64,000 nt of DNA from Leptolyngbya sp. 'hensonii'. GTDB lineage: Bacteria; Cyanobacteriota; Cyanobacteriia; GCF-001939115. The stretch is from NCBI RefSeq assembly GCF_001939115.1, contig NZ_MQTZ01000049.1, positions 1 to 64,000 on the forward strand, in the 5' to 3' direction. The stretch's first letter is position 1; each line of letters starts with the position of its first letter. Below are positions 45,123 through 54,074 of this stretch, in pieces. The notes under the pieces are model-generated. The model searched no databases. It saw nothing but the letters and a program-made list of their open reading frames with translations, and was not told where the DNA came from. Both the position numbers and the translations under genes were made by a program.

Positions 45123-48116
45123 CTACTGAGCTGAACTGGCTTCCAGTTCCTCAATCATCTGATTCACCTGAGCTGCGACCAGAACATCTGGATCATTCTT
45201 TAACATGGGCAACAATTCCCGCAAGGCTCGGGGTGAGCCAATCCTCAGGTAGGATAGCACGGCTTCACGCACAAAACCGGTTGGATGGCGTAGACAACTG
45301 AGGGTCTGTTCAGGTGTCAGACTCCAGCGAGCCTGTCGCGCCAGATGGAAGCAACAAGCCAAAGACCAATCTGATAGGAAGTAGCGTAACTCTAGCAGAT
45401 ATCGCAGGCGATCGCTGGAGGACAACGGCTGATTCACAATCAATTCCGATAGGCTTTGAAGTTTCTCCAGATCAGCCCGCCGATCTAACACACTGAGCAA
45501 AATCCGTTTACTGGGGATATCTAATGTGTTATCCAGGATTTCCAGCCCCCGTGCAATGTCAGTCAGGGAGTTAGACTGCAAGTTAAAAGCAGCCGCCTGA
45601 ATGGCAGTCAGGGGATATAACAATTTCATGAGCAGGAATAGCCTGGTCACGGTATCGGTAATGACATCGCGCAGGGCTCGTCTGAGCAATTCGGCTTCAG
45701 AACCATCGATCCGTTCGGGGGTCAGATCTGCCAGAGCAGCATAAATTTGCCCCATAAACAGCAGTTCCTGATCGATCAGAGTCTCTACCCCCGATCGGCC
45801 AATGCGATCCATGACCGCGTTAATCCCCATCTCATTGGTCATGATTTCCCGACTCAGCAAAACCTCCAGGATATGGTGCCTGGTTTTCCCCCAGGAGGTC
45901 ATGAGATGACCCACCAACAGGTTTTGTGCCTCCAGGGTTCCAATTTGGCCAATGGCATTCCAGGCATGCATTCTAACCAGATCAGGCTTATGAATATCCT
46001 CAGCTAATGAGACCAGCATGGGAATTGCTTCATTTTCCAGACGAATTAAAGCCCGCATGGCTGCTTCACGGGTGGACTTGTAATGTAAGCCCTTGAGTAG
46101 AGAGGGGTAATACTCCTCCAGATGCGTCGCTGCGATCGCCTCCAGGAGGGCGCAGCGAACCCGCAGCGACTCGTCCTGGAGCAGATCGGGAATGTACAGG
46201 CGCAAAGCCTGCATGTAGTCCGCTTCCCCTAAAGCTCGACAGCCCATAACCCGTTCCCGTTCCCGCTTATGGGTCAGCATTTTTCTCAGCGTATTGGTGG
46301 CTTCGGCTTTCTGGCTGGATGTCCCTCGACGCAGAACCAGGGAAGCAGCGGTACCACGCACCACAGGATCAACTTCCGGACTCAAGTAGGGACGTAACTG
46401 GCGGATGTCTGGATCCGGCTCTGTTAACCAGATATATCTCAAGGCCACAGCCAGCACCTCGGGTTGCAAAGGCCTGGTGATCAAATTTTTCACCTGACCC
46501 AGATAAGCGGGGTTGGGATAACCCATCATTTCTTCCAGACTCTGCCGTTGGAGAGAGGGGGGCAGGTTGGGTAGCAGGGGAGCCAGCACCTCTCCCACAT
46601 TTTGTGGATCGATATGACTGAGCAGCTCAATGCAGGAACGCTTATCAGCTTCTGTTCCCCGACGATTCAGAGCCTCGATCACAGCCCGCTTCAGCTGACG
46701 CAGATCCACATCCGAAAGGCTGAGCTGCCCTCGCTCTGCCCCTAACACCAGAAGGCCAACATAGCGCGATCGCAGGAGCCAGATATTAGCCACCCAGATA
46801 CCCGCAATGATGACAATCAGACAGACCACGATCGTCCCACGAATCTGCGGCCCCATCCCTGCCCCTTGATAAATGGCCAGTAGGGCCAGCATGGCACAAC
46901 CAGTTACTCCCGTTGCGATCGCTTCTGCGAGACTACGAGACCCGGACTGGATTCTGGCTCGCACATTATCCGGCAGGGGCTGAAACAGAATGGGGCCACT
47001 ACTGGTAAACAGCGTGAAACGGAGGAGTTCATCCCAAAACTTAAGCACCACAATGCTGACGAAAAAGGGGAGGAGCCCGACCAGGGACACAAACCCTAAA
47101 GGAATCACCATCGCTGGGAGCAACATAACTGCAGAAAAAACTCCCAGACGTTCAATAATGCGACTGGAGAGAAACCACTGCATGGTAATTTCGAAAACCC
47201 CCAGAACCCCATTAAAGAGACCAATAAAGCCAGCAATTCCAATTTGGGCTGCCAATTTTCCCTTATCTTGATTCCATAATTCCAGTTGACTCAAAAACTG
47301 AAAATCAAGGAGTAAGTAGAGCACCTGCGCCAGGCTGAAAAAAACCATCAACAGGACAACGTAACGGCGGATTGGCCCCTGAACCCTGCGAGCTGTAGCA
47401 TCCAACTGATCCTCTTCCGTGAGCCGTCGTCGGGCATCGGGAAAAAACTGTCGATGGGTCTGGCTCAAGTAAAACAAGATACTGGCCCCGGTGATCATAA
47501 ACAGGCAGGAGAGCAAGATCACGGTAGGCAGACCAAACAAAGAGTTGAGGACAGGCAGGGAAAAGCCACCAATAATGTCTGCAATCAGAACGCCACTGCT
47601 GACGATCGGAGCCGTTCGTTTAATTTCCCGAATATTGAACAGTTGGTTGGCTGTGATCGAAGCGTTCAAGTCGTTGAGGACATTGATGACTTCCAACCAC
47701 AATCGCATCAAGACAATGGTCAAGCCCAGGAGGGTCACTTTCCCAAAAATCGCCTCATTAGGCAGACTCAGCCCCAGGTAGAACAAGACCAGAGGAGATG
47801 CGAGTAGAGCTGGGATCAGGATAATGACCTGGCGCAGGGGCAACACCTTAGGCAGCCAGGAGTATAAAATGCCCAGACCCGAATTAATCGGGGCACTGGC
47901 AATGTAAATCCAGGGAAGACCACTGGCACCAAATCCGGATTGATCCAGGAACAGATCTGCAACACTCGCTTCAAACCAGGAAAGCCCGATCGCAGTGACT
48001 GTGTTAAAAACAAACATCAGGACTGTCCGTTCACCTTCCTCCAACCGGAGGTTCAGCCATCGGAGTAGCCGCAGACTCAGATTCTCCACAGCAAATCTCT
48101 GACTTTCATCCCTCAT
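45123..48116 (-). CDS. Npt1/Npt2-like nucleotide transporter fused to HEAT repeats
   Basis: A 997-residue membrane protein. Residues about 20-450 contain about 11-12 hydrophobic segments resembling the MFS-related ATP/ADP translocase (TLC) family. Residues about 460-990 are helical repeats of the HEAT or ARM type (LLQDESLRVRCALLEAIAATH, LASDIHKPDLVRMHAWNAIGQIGTLEAQN-like), typical of scaffolds. Such a fusion occurs in several cyanobacteria, but the substrate is unknown: these cells have no obvious need to import ATP. The cNMP-binding gene follows. No regulatory site was seen. Confidence 0.75.
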   Translation of the reverse strand: MRDESQRFAVENLSLRLLRWLNLRLEEGERTVLMFVFNTVTAIGLSWFEASVADLFLDQSGFGASGLPWIYIASAPINSGLGILYSWLPKVLPLRQVIILIPALLASPLVLFYLGLSLPNEAIFGKVTLLGLTIVLMRLWLEVINVLNDLNASITANQLFNIREIKRTAPIVSSGVLIADIIGGFSLPVLNSLFGLPTVILLSCLFMITGASILFYLSQTHRQFFPDARRRLTEEDQLDATARRVQGPIRRYVVLLMVFFSLAQVLYLLLDFQFLSQLELWNQDKGKLAAQIGIAGFIGLFNGVLGVFEITMQWFLSSRIIERLGVFSAVMLLPAMVIPLGFVSLVGLLPFFVSIVVLKFWDELLRFTLFTSSGPILFQPLPDNVRARIQSGSRSLAEAIATGVTGCAMLALLAIYQGAGMGPQIRGTIVVCLIVIIAGIWVANIWLLRSRYVGLLVLGAERGQLSLSDVDLRQLKRAVIEALNRRGTEADKRSCIELLSHIDPQNVGEVLAPLLPNLPPSLQRQSLEEMMGYPNPAYLGQVKNLITRPLQPEVLAVALRYIWLTEPDPDIRQLRPYLSPEVDPVVRGTAASLVLRRGTSSQKAEATNTLRKMLTHKRERERVMGCRALGEADYMQALRLYIPDLLQDESLRVRCALLEAIAATHLEEYYPSLLKGLHYKSTREAAMRALIRLENEAIPMLVSLAEDIHKPDLVRMHAWNAIGQIGTLEAQNLLVGHLMTSWGKTRHHILEVLLSREIMTNEMGINAVMDRIGRSGVETLIDQELLFMGQIYAALADLTPERIDGSEAELLRRALRDVITDTVTRLFLLMKLLYPLTAIQAAAFNLQSNSLTDIARGLEILDNTLDIPSKRILLSVLDRRADLEKLQSLSELIVNQPLSSSDRLRYLLELRYFLSDWSLACCFHLARQARWSLTPEQTLSCLRHPTGFVREAVLSYLRIGSPRALRELLPMLKNDPDVLVAAQVNQMIEELEASSAQ

Positions 48117-48406
48117 CTGATTCTTCCGTGTCCTGAATAGGCTGGCACCAGCATGCCTAAATTAACTCAGATTCTACAGAATTCGGCTAAAGTCAGGGAC
48201 ATTCGAAGCATAAAAGGATACTTGAGAAAAAATGGAGACACGCAAAACGCATCTCCATCGCACTCAGACCATAACTGAATCCCCATGCCTTCCATGAAGA
48301 CACAGGCAAAGGAATAGATATCTCTTCGCCCTACCCAAGTACCGATTCCAGTCAGGGTGTTCACGCTCCTTAGACTGGAAGTTCTTAGGCTGGAAGCTCC
48401 CTTTGT
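48117..48406. other. Intergenic region between infC and the transporter gene
   Basis: This 290-nt spacer contains one open minus-strand frame at 48167-48364 (65 codons, MNTLTGIGTWVGRRDIYSFA). It has no family, no clear ribosome site and a Cys/Trp-rich composition unlike neighbours, so it is not called as a gene. No hairpin with a U-run was found. Confidence 0.35.
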
Positions 48407-48940
48407 CTATTTCTTCGGAGAGAGCAACATCATCATGTTCCGCCCCTCTTTCTTAGGCGCTTGCTGCACTTCCGCCACCTCTTTAAGATCCGTAGCCATG
48501 CGCATCAGCAGGGTTTCAGCCAAGTCACTATGCTGAATCTCACGCCCCCGAAACATGATGGTCGCCTTCACTTTATCTCCAGCCTTAAGAAAACGCTCCG
48601 CCTGATTGATTCGCACGTTATAGTCATGGTCTTCAATCTTATAGCGCATCTTCACTTCTTTCACGTCAGAAGTATGCTGCTTCTTTTTGGCCTCTCTTGC
48701 CTTCTTCTCTTGCTCAAACTTAAATTTGCCGTAATCCATAATTCGGCAAACGGGAGGGTCAGCTTTATCACTGACCAGAACCAGATCCAACTCTTTCTCC
48801 TCAGCGATTTGTAGAGCTTCGCGAGGAGTAAGAATACCCAGTTGAGCTCCATCTGTATCAATTACCCGAATTTTGGGGAACCGAATACGTTCATTAATTT
48901 GTGGCAGATCACGATTTGGTTTTCTTTCAGTCACAGGCAT
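48407..48940 (-). CDS. infC: Translation initiation factor IF-3
   Basis: Binds the 30S subunit and checks start-codon pairing. The 177 residues show the family N-terminal domain ([43 protein letters not shown]), the linker ([22 protein letters not shown]) and the C-terminal domain ending MMMLLSPKK. It starts with ATG rather than the AUU used by enteric infC, so the AUU-based autocontrol is absent. Confidence 0.96.
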   Translation of the reverse strand: MPVTERKPNRDLPQINERIRFPKIRVIDTDGAQLGILTPREALQIAEEKELDLVLVSDKADPPVCRIMDYGKFKFEQEKKAREAKKKQHTSDVKEVKMRYKIEDHDYNVRINQAERFLKAGDKVKATIMFRGREIQHSDLAETLLMRMATDLKEVAEVQQAPKKEGRNMMMLLSPKK

Positions 48941-49147
48941 CCATATCTGTTACTCACTGACATTCTAATCAGTCCGAAGGAGTTTCTGTCCAAATTGGGT
49001 ACAAATATTTTCACGGTTTTTCCATTATAGAGCCCCTTAGATAGATGTGGGGACAGTGTTCCAAGCCCAAGGCTTTGGCTTTATGCCCCTCCGATCGTTG
49101 AAACATAAACAAATATTACGAATGTGCCGTCATGACAGCATAACGTC

Positions 49148-49182
49148 TTGACAGCTTTCAGATGGAGCCGTTATCGTAACGG
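49148..49182 (+). promoter_or_regulatory. Promoter with an overlapping palindrome before the RHH-like gene
   Basis: TTGACA (49148-49153) is followed after 18 nt by TATCGT (49172-49177). The perfect inverted repeat CCGTTA-TCG-TAACGG (49168-49182) covers the -10, which is where a repressor would act. It ends 32 nt before the ATG at 49215. Confidence 0.45.
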
Positions 49183-49214
49183 AACGTACCCGGGTATAGC
49201 GGCCGTAAAGTTAT

Positions 49215-49577
49215 ATGCAAGATAAGCAAAAGGTTACTCTCTATATTTCGCCAGGACTTCATCGTCAGCTCAAAGTAAGGTCAGCAGTTGATTGTGAGCC
49301 GATGTCTTCTATTGTTGAGAAAGCGATCGTCTTCTACCTCTCTCACCCGGAAATTGTTGACGAAGTCGCTTCTGGACAGAGTTCCTACGGTCAGGCCCAT
49401 GCCGTGCATAGTTGCCCCGAATGCGCCACTTCGGTTGTGGTTCGAGAAGGCACCCTCGTGGCACTGGGAGGGCAAGCAACATTCTTGGCGGAATCGGAAA
49501 CCAGTCTATCTGTCAAAGATGCTCAAAGGGTTTCGGGAAGCGATAAGCAGGGCGAAGAAGAATTAGTGCCTTGCTAG
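49215..49577 (+). CDS. Small ribbon-helix-helix-like protein
   Basis: A 120-residue protein whose N-terminus (KQKVTLYISPGLHRQLKVRSAVDCEPMSSIVEKAIVFYLSH, residues 4-44) has the strand-helix-helix pattern of CopG/Arc DNA-binding proteins. The middle has a CPEC motif (HSCPECATSVVV) and the rest is low complexity. It lies upstream of ycf46 with a 321-nt repeat-bearing gap. It resembles the position of small stress genes near ycf46 in other cyanobacteria, but the link is not proven. Confidence 0.6.
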   Translation: MQDKQKVTLYISPGLHRQLKVRSAVDCEPMSSIVEKAIVFYLSHPEIVDEVASGQSSYGQAHAVHSCPECATSVVVREGTLVALGGQATFLAESETSLSVKDAQRVSGSDKQGEEELVPC

Positions 49578-49898
49578 GTCTTGCTAGGTTTGGTGTGGTG
49601 GTGATTGGTGCTTTTTGAGTCAGGTGTCGCCCTTGTAGAACTTTCTTGTAGAACTTTATTGTAGAACTTTATTGTCAAAGAGCCTTTATCTGAACAATTT
49701 CTCTAGGTATCTCCAAGAGTTCTCCAAAAGTATTGTTCTTGGCTTTAAGCATTCAGGGATACAGGAGTGGGCGACAGGAGTGGGCGCAAGAGGAAGAAAA
49801 TTTAGGATTTAGCCTGCAGCTTCAGCACTGGTTTCTCCAAGATGAGGCTATCAGGTGAAAGTCAGGGCTAGGCAAAGTCTGCACCGTCTATCGGATCG
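49578..49898. other. Intergenic region with short tandem repeats
   Basis: TTGTAGAACTTT(A/C), a 13-bp unit, is repeated three times at 49633-49671. ACAGGAGTGGGCG, also 13 bp, is repeated twice at 49761-49786. The rest of the 321-nt spacer between the RHH-like gene and ycf46 shows no gene, terminator or RNA. Confidence 0.7.
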
Positions 49899-51413
49899 AT
49901 GGTCATGCAAGAAGAGATTGGTATCTTACTTCAAGCTCAGTATCCTCTGATTTATCTCGTAACTTCTGAGGAGGAGCGCGCTGAGCAGGCAATTGCCACA
50001 ATTGCTCAAGTTAAGCCCCAGCGGCGTGTCTTTATCTGGACTGTTACTCACGGCATCGTCGAGTATGGTCAGCCCCGAACCACTACCCAGCACAACACTG
50101 TCTCCCCAGAAGCCGCAATTGAATGGGTGGTTCGGCAGCGCGATCCCGCTATTTTCGTCTTTAAAGATCTCCATCCTTTCATGGATTCCCCTGCTGTTAA
50201 CCGTTGGCTACGAGATGCCATTGCCAGCTTTAAGGGTTCCCAGAAAGCAATTATCCTGATGTCACCGGTTCAGCAGGTTCCGATTGAACTCGAAAAGGAA
50301 GTCATCGTCCTGGATTTTCCACTCCCAGATATTGCTGAATTGAATCAGGTCTTATCTCAGCAGTTAGAGCAAACTCGGGGTCGGCGGGTCACCACTGAGA
50401 TGCGGGAGAAATTGTTGAAGGCGGCTTTGGGCCTGACCAAAGATGAGGCGGAAAAGGTCTATCGCAAAGCCCAGGTCACTGCAGGCCGATTGACGGAAGC
50501 AGAAGTCGAGATTGTTCTTTCCGAAAAGAAACAGCTAATTCGACGCAATGGCATCCTGGAGTATATCGAGGAAGATGAAACAATCGACTCTGTTGGTGGT
50601 CTGGAAGAACTGAAGCACTGGCTGAAGCAGCGCTCCAATGCCTTTACCGAGCGGGCCCGAGAATATGGGCTCCCTCAACCCAAAGGGATGTTAATTCTTG
50701 GAGTTCCTGGATGTGGTAAATCTTTGATTGCCAAAACCACCTCTCGCCTCTGGGGATTGCCCCTCCTCCGTTTAGATATGGGGCGGGTTTATGATGGCTC
50801 GATGGTCGGGCGTTCAGAAGCAAACTTACGAAATGCTTTGAAAACGGCTGAGTCCATTTCTCCAGCGATCCTATTCATTGATGAGATCGACAAAGCCTTC
50901 GCTGGGGGGGCCGGTTCTGCCGATTCTGATGGTGGTACCTCCAGTCGGATTTTCGGCTCTTTCCTGACCTGGATGCAGGAAAAGGTTTCTCCGGTGTTTG
51001 TGATGGCAACAGCCAACCGGGTTGATCGATTACCAGGGGAGTTCCTGCGCAAGGGGCGCTTTGATGAAATCTTCTTTGTGGATCTGCCCACCCCAGAGGA
51101 ACGCCAGGACATCTTTCGCATTCACCTGGCAAAACGCCGTCGTGATATTGCCAGGTTTGATCTGGATCAGCTTGCGAATGTTTGCGAAGGCTTTTCGGGC
51201 GCAGAAATTGAACAGGCCCTTGTTGCAGCCATGTACGAAGCCTTCGCCCAAGAGCGTGAGTTTACCCAATTGGACATTATCGCATCGATTAAGGCTACCC
51301 TGCCGCTGTCCAAAACCATGAATGAACAGGTCACAGCGCTACGTGACTGGGCCCGTCAACGGGCCAGACCTGCTGCAGCCTCCGTTGCTGAGTATCAGCG
51401 AATGGAGTTCTAA
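49899..51413 (+). CDS. ycf46: AAA ATPase, Ycf46-like
   Basis: A 504-residue AAA protein of the family also encoded in some algal plastids; its role is unsettled, with proposed links to CO2 use and stress. The N-terminal 220 residues are a family-specific domain (EEIGILLQAQYPLIYLVTSEEERAE). Walker A GVPGCGKS lies at about 268-275, Walker B is ILFIDEIDKAFAG, and the second region of homology (MATANRVDRLPGEFLRKGRFDEIFFVDLP) has its arginine fingers. ycf35 follows 164 nt later on the same strand. Confidence 0.9.
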   Translation: MVMQEEIGILLQAQYPLIYLVTSEEERAEQAIATIAQVKPQRRVFIWTVTHGIVEYGQPRTTTQHNTVSPEAAIEWVVRQRDPAIFVFKDLHPFMDSPAVNRWLRDAIASFKGSQKAIILMSPVQQVPIELEKEVIVLDFPLPDIAELNQVLSQQLEQTRGRRVTTEMREKLLKAALGLTKDEAEKVYRKAQVTAGRLTEAEVEIVLSEKKQLIRRNGILEYIEEDETIDSVGGLEELKHWLKQRSNAFTERAREYGLPQPKGMLILGVPGCGKSLIAKTTSRLWGLPLLRLDMGRVYDGSMVGRSEANLRNALKTAESISPAILFIDEIDKAFAGGAGSADSDGGTSSRIFGSFLTWMQEKVSPVFVMATANRVDRLPGEFLRKGRFDEIFFVDLPTPEERQDIFRIHLAKRRRDIARFDLDQLANVCEGFSGAEIEQALVAAMYEAFAQEREFTQLDIIASIKATLPLSKTMNEQVTALRDWARQRARPAAASVAEYQRMEF

Positions 51414-51577
51414 AGTCTTTCTCTCCTGCTCCCAACAGGAGGAAAGGTCGGTAAATTGCCGACAGTTTCAACAAAAAAGTTTTGAATCCAAAGTCTTGTT
51501 CAACACAAGCTCTGGCCCTCAAAACTCTTCCCATAAAAACCAACGTTGTCGTTTTTATCTCTTCAGGAGGATTCCCA

Positions 51578-51931
51578 ATGTCTCACTTTAGCACTTTGCG
51601 CACCAAAATTACTGACGCCGAAATTCTGAAGGCCTCCCTGCGTGACCTGGGTATCACCGTCAAGACCGAGGCTGATGTTCGCGGGTACAACGGTCAGCGA
51701 GTTCGTTCTGATATCGTTGCTGTTCTGGAAGGCGAGTATGACCTTGGCTGGTCTCGCAATAGCGACGGTTCCTTTGATCTGATTGCTGACCTGTGGGGTG
51801 TTGCCAAGAAGCATAACCAGACTGAGTTGATTAACTCAATCAACCAGAAGTATGCCGTCAATAAGACCCTGGCAGAGGTGAAGCGCCCTGGCCTACAAAA
51901 TGCCAACGTTAAGTTGGTTCTGCAAAAGTAA
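51578..51931 (+). CDS. ycf35: Ycf35 (DUF1257) protein
   Basis: A 117-residue protein conserved in cyanobacteria and red-lineage plastids; function unknown. MSHFSTLRTKITDAEILKASLRDLGI is the standard opening, and SDIVAVLEGEYDLGWSRNSDGSFDLIADLWGV is the core. The start at 51578 is fixed by AGGAGG 7 nt upstream; the frame is open to 51482 but not protein-like there. It follows ycf46, and a strong terminator ends the unit. Confidence 0.93.
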   Translation: MSHFSTLRTKITDAEILKASLRDLGITVKTEADVRGYNGQRVRSDIVAVLEGEYDLGWSRNSDGSFDLIADLWGVAKKHNQTELINSINQKYAVNKTLAEVKRPGLQNANVKLVLQK

Positions 51932-51955
51932 CTTTTCTGCGCGTTCCCAAGCTTG

Positions 51956-51989
51956 CGGGTTAACCAGTCTGTAGGTTAGCCCGTTTTTT
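51956..51989 (+). terminator. Terminator after ycf35
   Basis: CGGGTTAACC (51956-51965) pairs with GGTTAGCCCG (51974-51983) with one G-U pair and an 8-nt loop, followed by six T. Confidence 0.85.
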
Positions 51990-52130
51990 CCTGGGGATTT
52001 TTGATAGAGCCGTCACCGCCTTCATGCAGAAAACTGCCATAAATCCGCAGAAGCGCCCCATTGGGATAGAAATATCCTGGTGGGGCATCTGTACAATGGG
52101 CAGTGTTGTCGCGGAAATAGGCGATCGGTC

Positions 52131-53021
52131 ATGGGGAACAGGATTACACCATATTTTTCGCTGGAGCAGGATCAACGGATTCGGCAAATCGTGCAAGACT
52201 GTGGCCGCAAAGTCAGAAATCTGGCTGCCGAGCAACTGGAGGTCTTCCAAAAGGGTCCGAACGATTATGTCACCAATGTCGATCGAGAACTGGATCGATA
52301 CCTATCCAATGCCTTTCAGTCCCTATTTCCGGAGGATGGCATCGTCACGGAAGAAAATGCCCAATCCAGAGACGCCTTTTTCCGTAACGTCGATCGGCTG
52401 TGGGTGATCGATCCCCTGGATGGAACCGAAGATTTTATTCAGGGGAAGGCGGAATATTCCGTCATGGTTGGGTTACTCCAGGCCAGTCGCCCTATTGCTG
52501 GCTGGATTTACGCCCCCGTGACCGACCAAATGTACTTTGGTAGTCCCCAGTCTGGACTATTTAAGACAACCGGTGACGCCTTACCCCAGAGCCTGCAACC
52601 CACTCAACCCCCTGCGCTCTCCAGGGAATTTTGCCCCGTCATGATTGGAACCAGGGACCAGAAGAATTTTGGGCTGGCTCTTTCACAGGCTATCCCTGGC
52701 ATCCAGTTTAGTTCTCTCGGCAGTTTTGGCCTCAAGGTGATGGAAGTGATTCTAGGTAGAGCAGGACTGTATCTTTACCTGAATGGTCGAGTTAAGGTAT
52801 GGGACACTGCTGGCCCCCTGGCCCTGGCCCAAACCGCCGGACTGGTCTGCTGCGACCTGGCAGGTGAGCCGATTAGCTTCCTGCCTGAGGCCCTGAACCT
52901 GGAAACCCTGAGCCACAAACAAGCGATCTTAGTTGGCTGGCCAACATACATGGAGCCTCTTCTGCCCAAAATCAGACAGGTTGCAACGCTAGCCCTCCCT
53001 GACAGTCACAACCCAACCTGA
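52131..53021 (+). CDS. Inositol monophosphatase family phosphatase (CysQ/IMPase-like)
   Basis: A Mg-dependent sugar- or nucleotide-phosphate phosphatase of 296 residues. DPLDGTEDF is the metal-binding motif, VTEENAQS supplies the first acidic ligand, and WDTAGPLALA is the C-terminal signature. Candidates include 3'(2'),5'-bisphosphate nucleotidase or inositol monophosphatase; the motif set cannot decide. The start at 52131 (MGNRITPYF) is preferred over 52080. Confidence 0.88.
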   Translation: MGNRITPYFSLEQDQRIRQIVQDCGRKVRNLAAEQLEVFQKGPNDYVTNVDRELDRYLSNAFQSLFPEDGIVTEENAQSRDAFFRNVDRLWVIDPLDGTEDFIQGKAEYSVMVGLLQASRPIAGWIYAPVTDQMYFGSPQSGLFKTTGDALPQSLQPTQPPALSREFCPVMIGTRDQKNFGLALSQAIPGIQFSSLGSFGLKVMEVILGRAGLYLYLNGRVKVWDTAGPLALAQTAGLVCCDLAGEPISFLPEALNLETLSHKQAILVGWPTYMEPLLPKIRQVATLALPDSHNPT

Positions 53022-53090
53022 TTTTTAGAGTACAAATCTACTAAAAAACGATCCCATTATGGTAAAGTACTCCTGAATCGGAGTCAGGCT

Positions 53091-53579
53091 ATGAGTGGAA
53101 TCACCCGCAGACTATCTATTCCTGAACTGAGTCAGCAAATTCTGCAAATGGCAGAATTGGGCGTTTACAGGGAATCCATTTTGGAAGCCTTCCAACCTCT
53201 AGCAACTCAGAAAGAAATCCGTTGCGCGATCGCCCATGCCAAACGGTTTGGACTACACTCCGTGCCCAATCTGCGCGATGCGGAATTGGGGACTTATTAC
53301 CAGCTCGACCAAACCAAGTATCAATCTTTACAACATTTACTCGATCGACCCGAAACCTTCGGGAAAGATGCCGACCTGATTCAGCGCGTGACCCAGGCGA
53401 GTCAATCCCTGGAATTAACCCTGACGATCGCCCGAGGTGTTACCGTTGCCCTGACCTGCCTCACGATCGTCGCCTGGTGCATGGGTGGAGAGCAAATCAG
53501 TCTGGGGCTTCTGGGAAGCACCGTCAGTGCCGCCGGAATCTGGGCCTTACAGAAAGCCTTGACTGGACGATTCTCTTAA
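53091..53579 (+). CDS. Membrane-anchored hypothetical protein
   Basis: A 162-residue protein. The N-terminal part (LSIPELSQQILQMAELGVYRESILEAFQPLATQKEIRCAIAHAKRFGLHSVPNLRDAELGTYYQL) is helical and soluble. Two hydrophobic segments (VTVALTCLTIVAWCMGG and SLGLLGSTVSAAGIWALQ) close the chain. No family is recognised. It converges on the 65-residue gene with a 4-nt overlap of the ends. Confidence 0.75.
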   Translation: MSGITRRLSIPELSQQILQMAELGVYRESILEAFQPLATQKEIRCAIAHAKRFGLHSVPNLRDAELGTYYQLDQTKYQSLQHLLDRPETFGKDADLIQRVTQASQSLELTLTIARGVTVALTCLTIVAWCMGGEQISLGLLGSTVSAAGIWALQKALTGRFS

Positions 53580-53773
53580 GCCAAGAACCCTAATCTCTTC
53601 CCATTGTCACGAGCCAGACGGATCAAGTTTTGCCGTTGGGTGCGGTCAATGGTCATGCCTTCACAGAAAGCCGTGATGACCTCGGCATGGATGGCGATGG
53701 CTTGACCCCGCATCTGATTGAATTTTGCTTTACCAATCCGGTTCCGCAGCAAACAGACAATCGGTGCAAACAT
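53576..53773 (-). CDS. Small conserved-looking cyanobacterial protein
   Basis: A 65-residue basic protein (MFAPIVCLLRNRIGKAKFNQ, ending RQNLIRLARDNGKRLGFLA). The pattern of this short protein is familiar from cyanobacterial genomes, but no function is assigned. AGGAG lies 5 nt before the ATG at 53773. Its end overlaps the convergent gene by 4 nt. Confidence 0.75.
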   Translation of the reverse strand: MFAPIVCLLRNRIGKAKFNQMRGQAIAIHAEVITAFCEGMTIDRTQRQNLIRLARDNGKRLGFLA

Positions 53774-54074
53774 GATGAACTCCTTCTGTATCGTTTTGTT
53801 TACTTTTCTTTACATATATTAACAAATATTTCTAAATGATCAAGGCATGGTGAGTATTTTTGCTCATTTCTTTAAATAAGGGGGGTCTCGATAAAGCAGC
53901 AGGGGGGGCTGGCAGGAGTGGTCCGGGAAGGTCCGGCTCGCAATCACCCATTGAACGGGTATTCCAGCAATGTCTCATTCGACACGTACTTTCCGGATCG
54001 CCTCACAAAGTCTGGAAAATTGGAGTTGGAGTATGATTCGCCATCGCCCCATGAGGGGGTAAGTGCTGAAGGGA
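53774..54074. other. Intergenic region before the NACHT gene
   Basis: A 301-nt spacer, A/T rich up to 53880 and then GC rich with homopolymer G runs (seven G near 53906). It holds promoters for the divergent 65-residue and NACHT genes. No gene, RNA or clear repeat was recognised. Confidence 0.4.

Noticed and set aside
48167-48364. A 65-codon minus-strand frame between infC and the transporter gene
   Set aside because: No ribosome site, no family, unusual composition. Left as intergenic.
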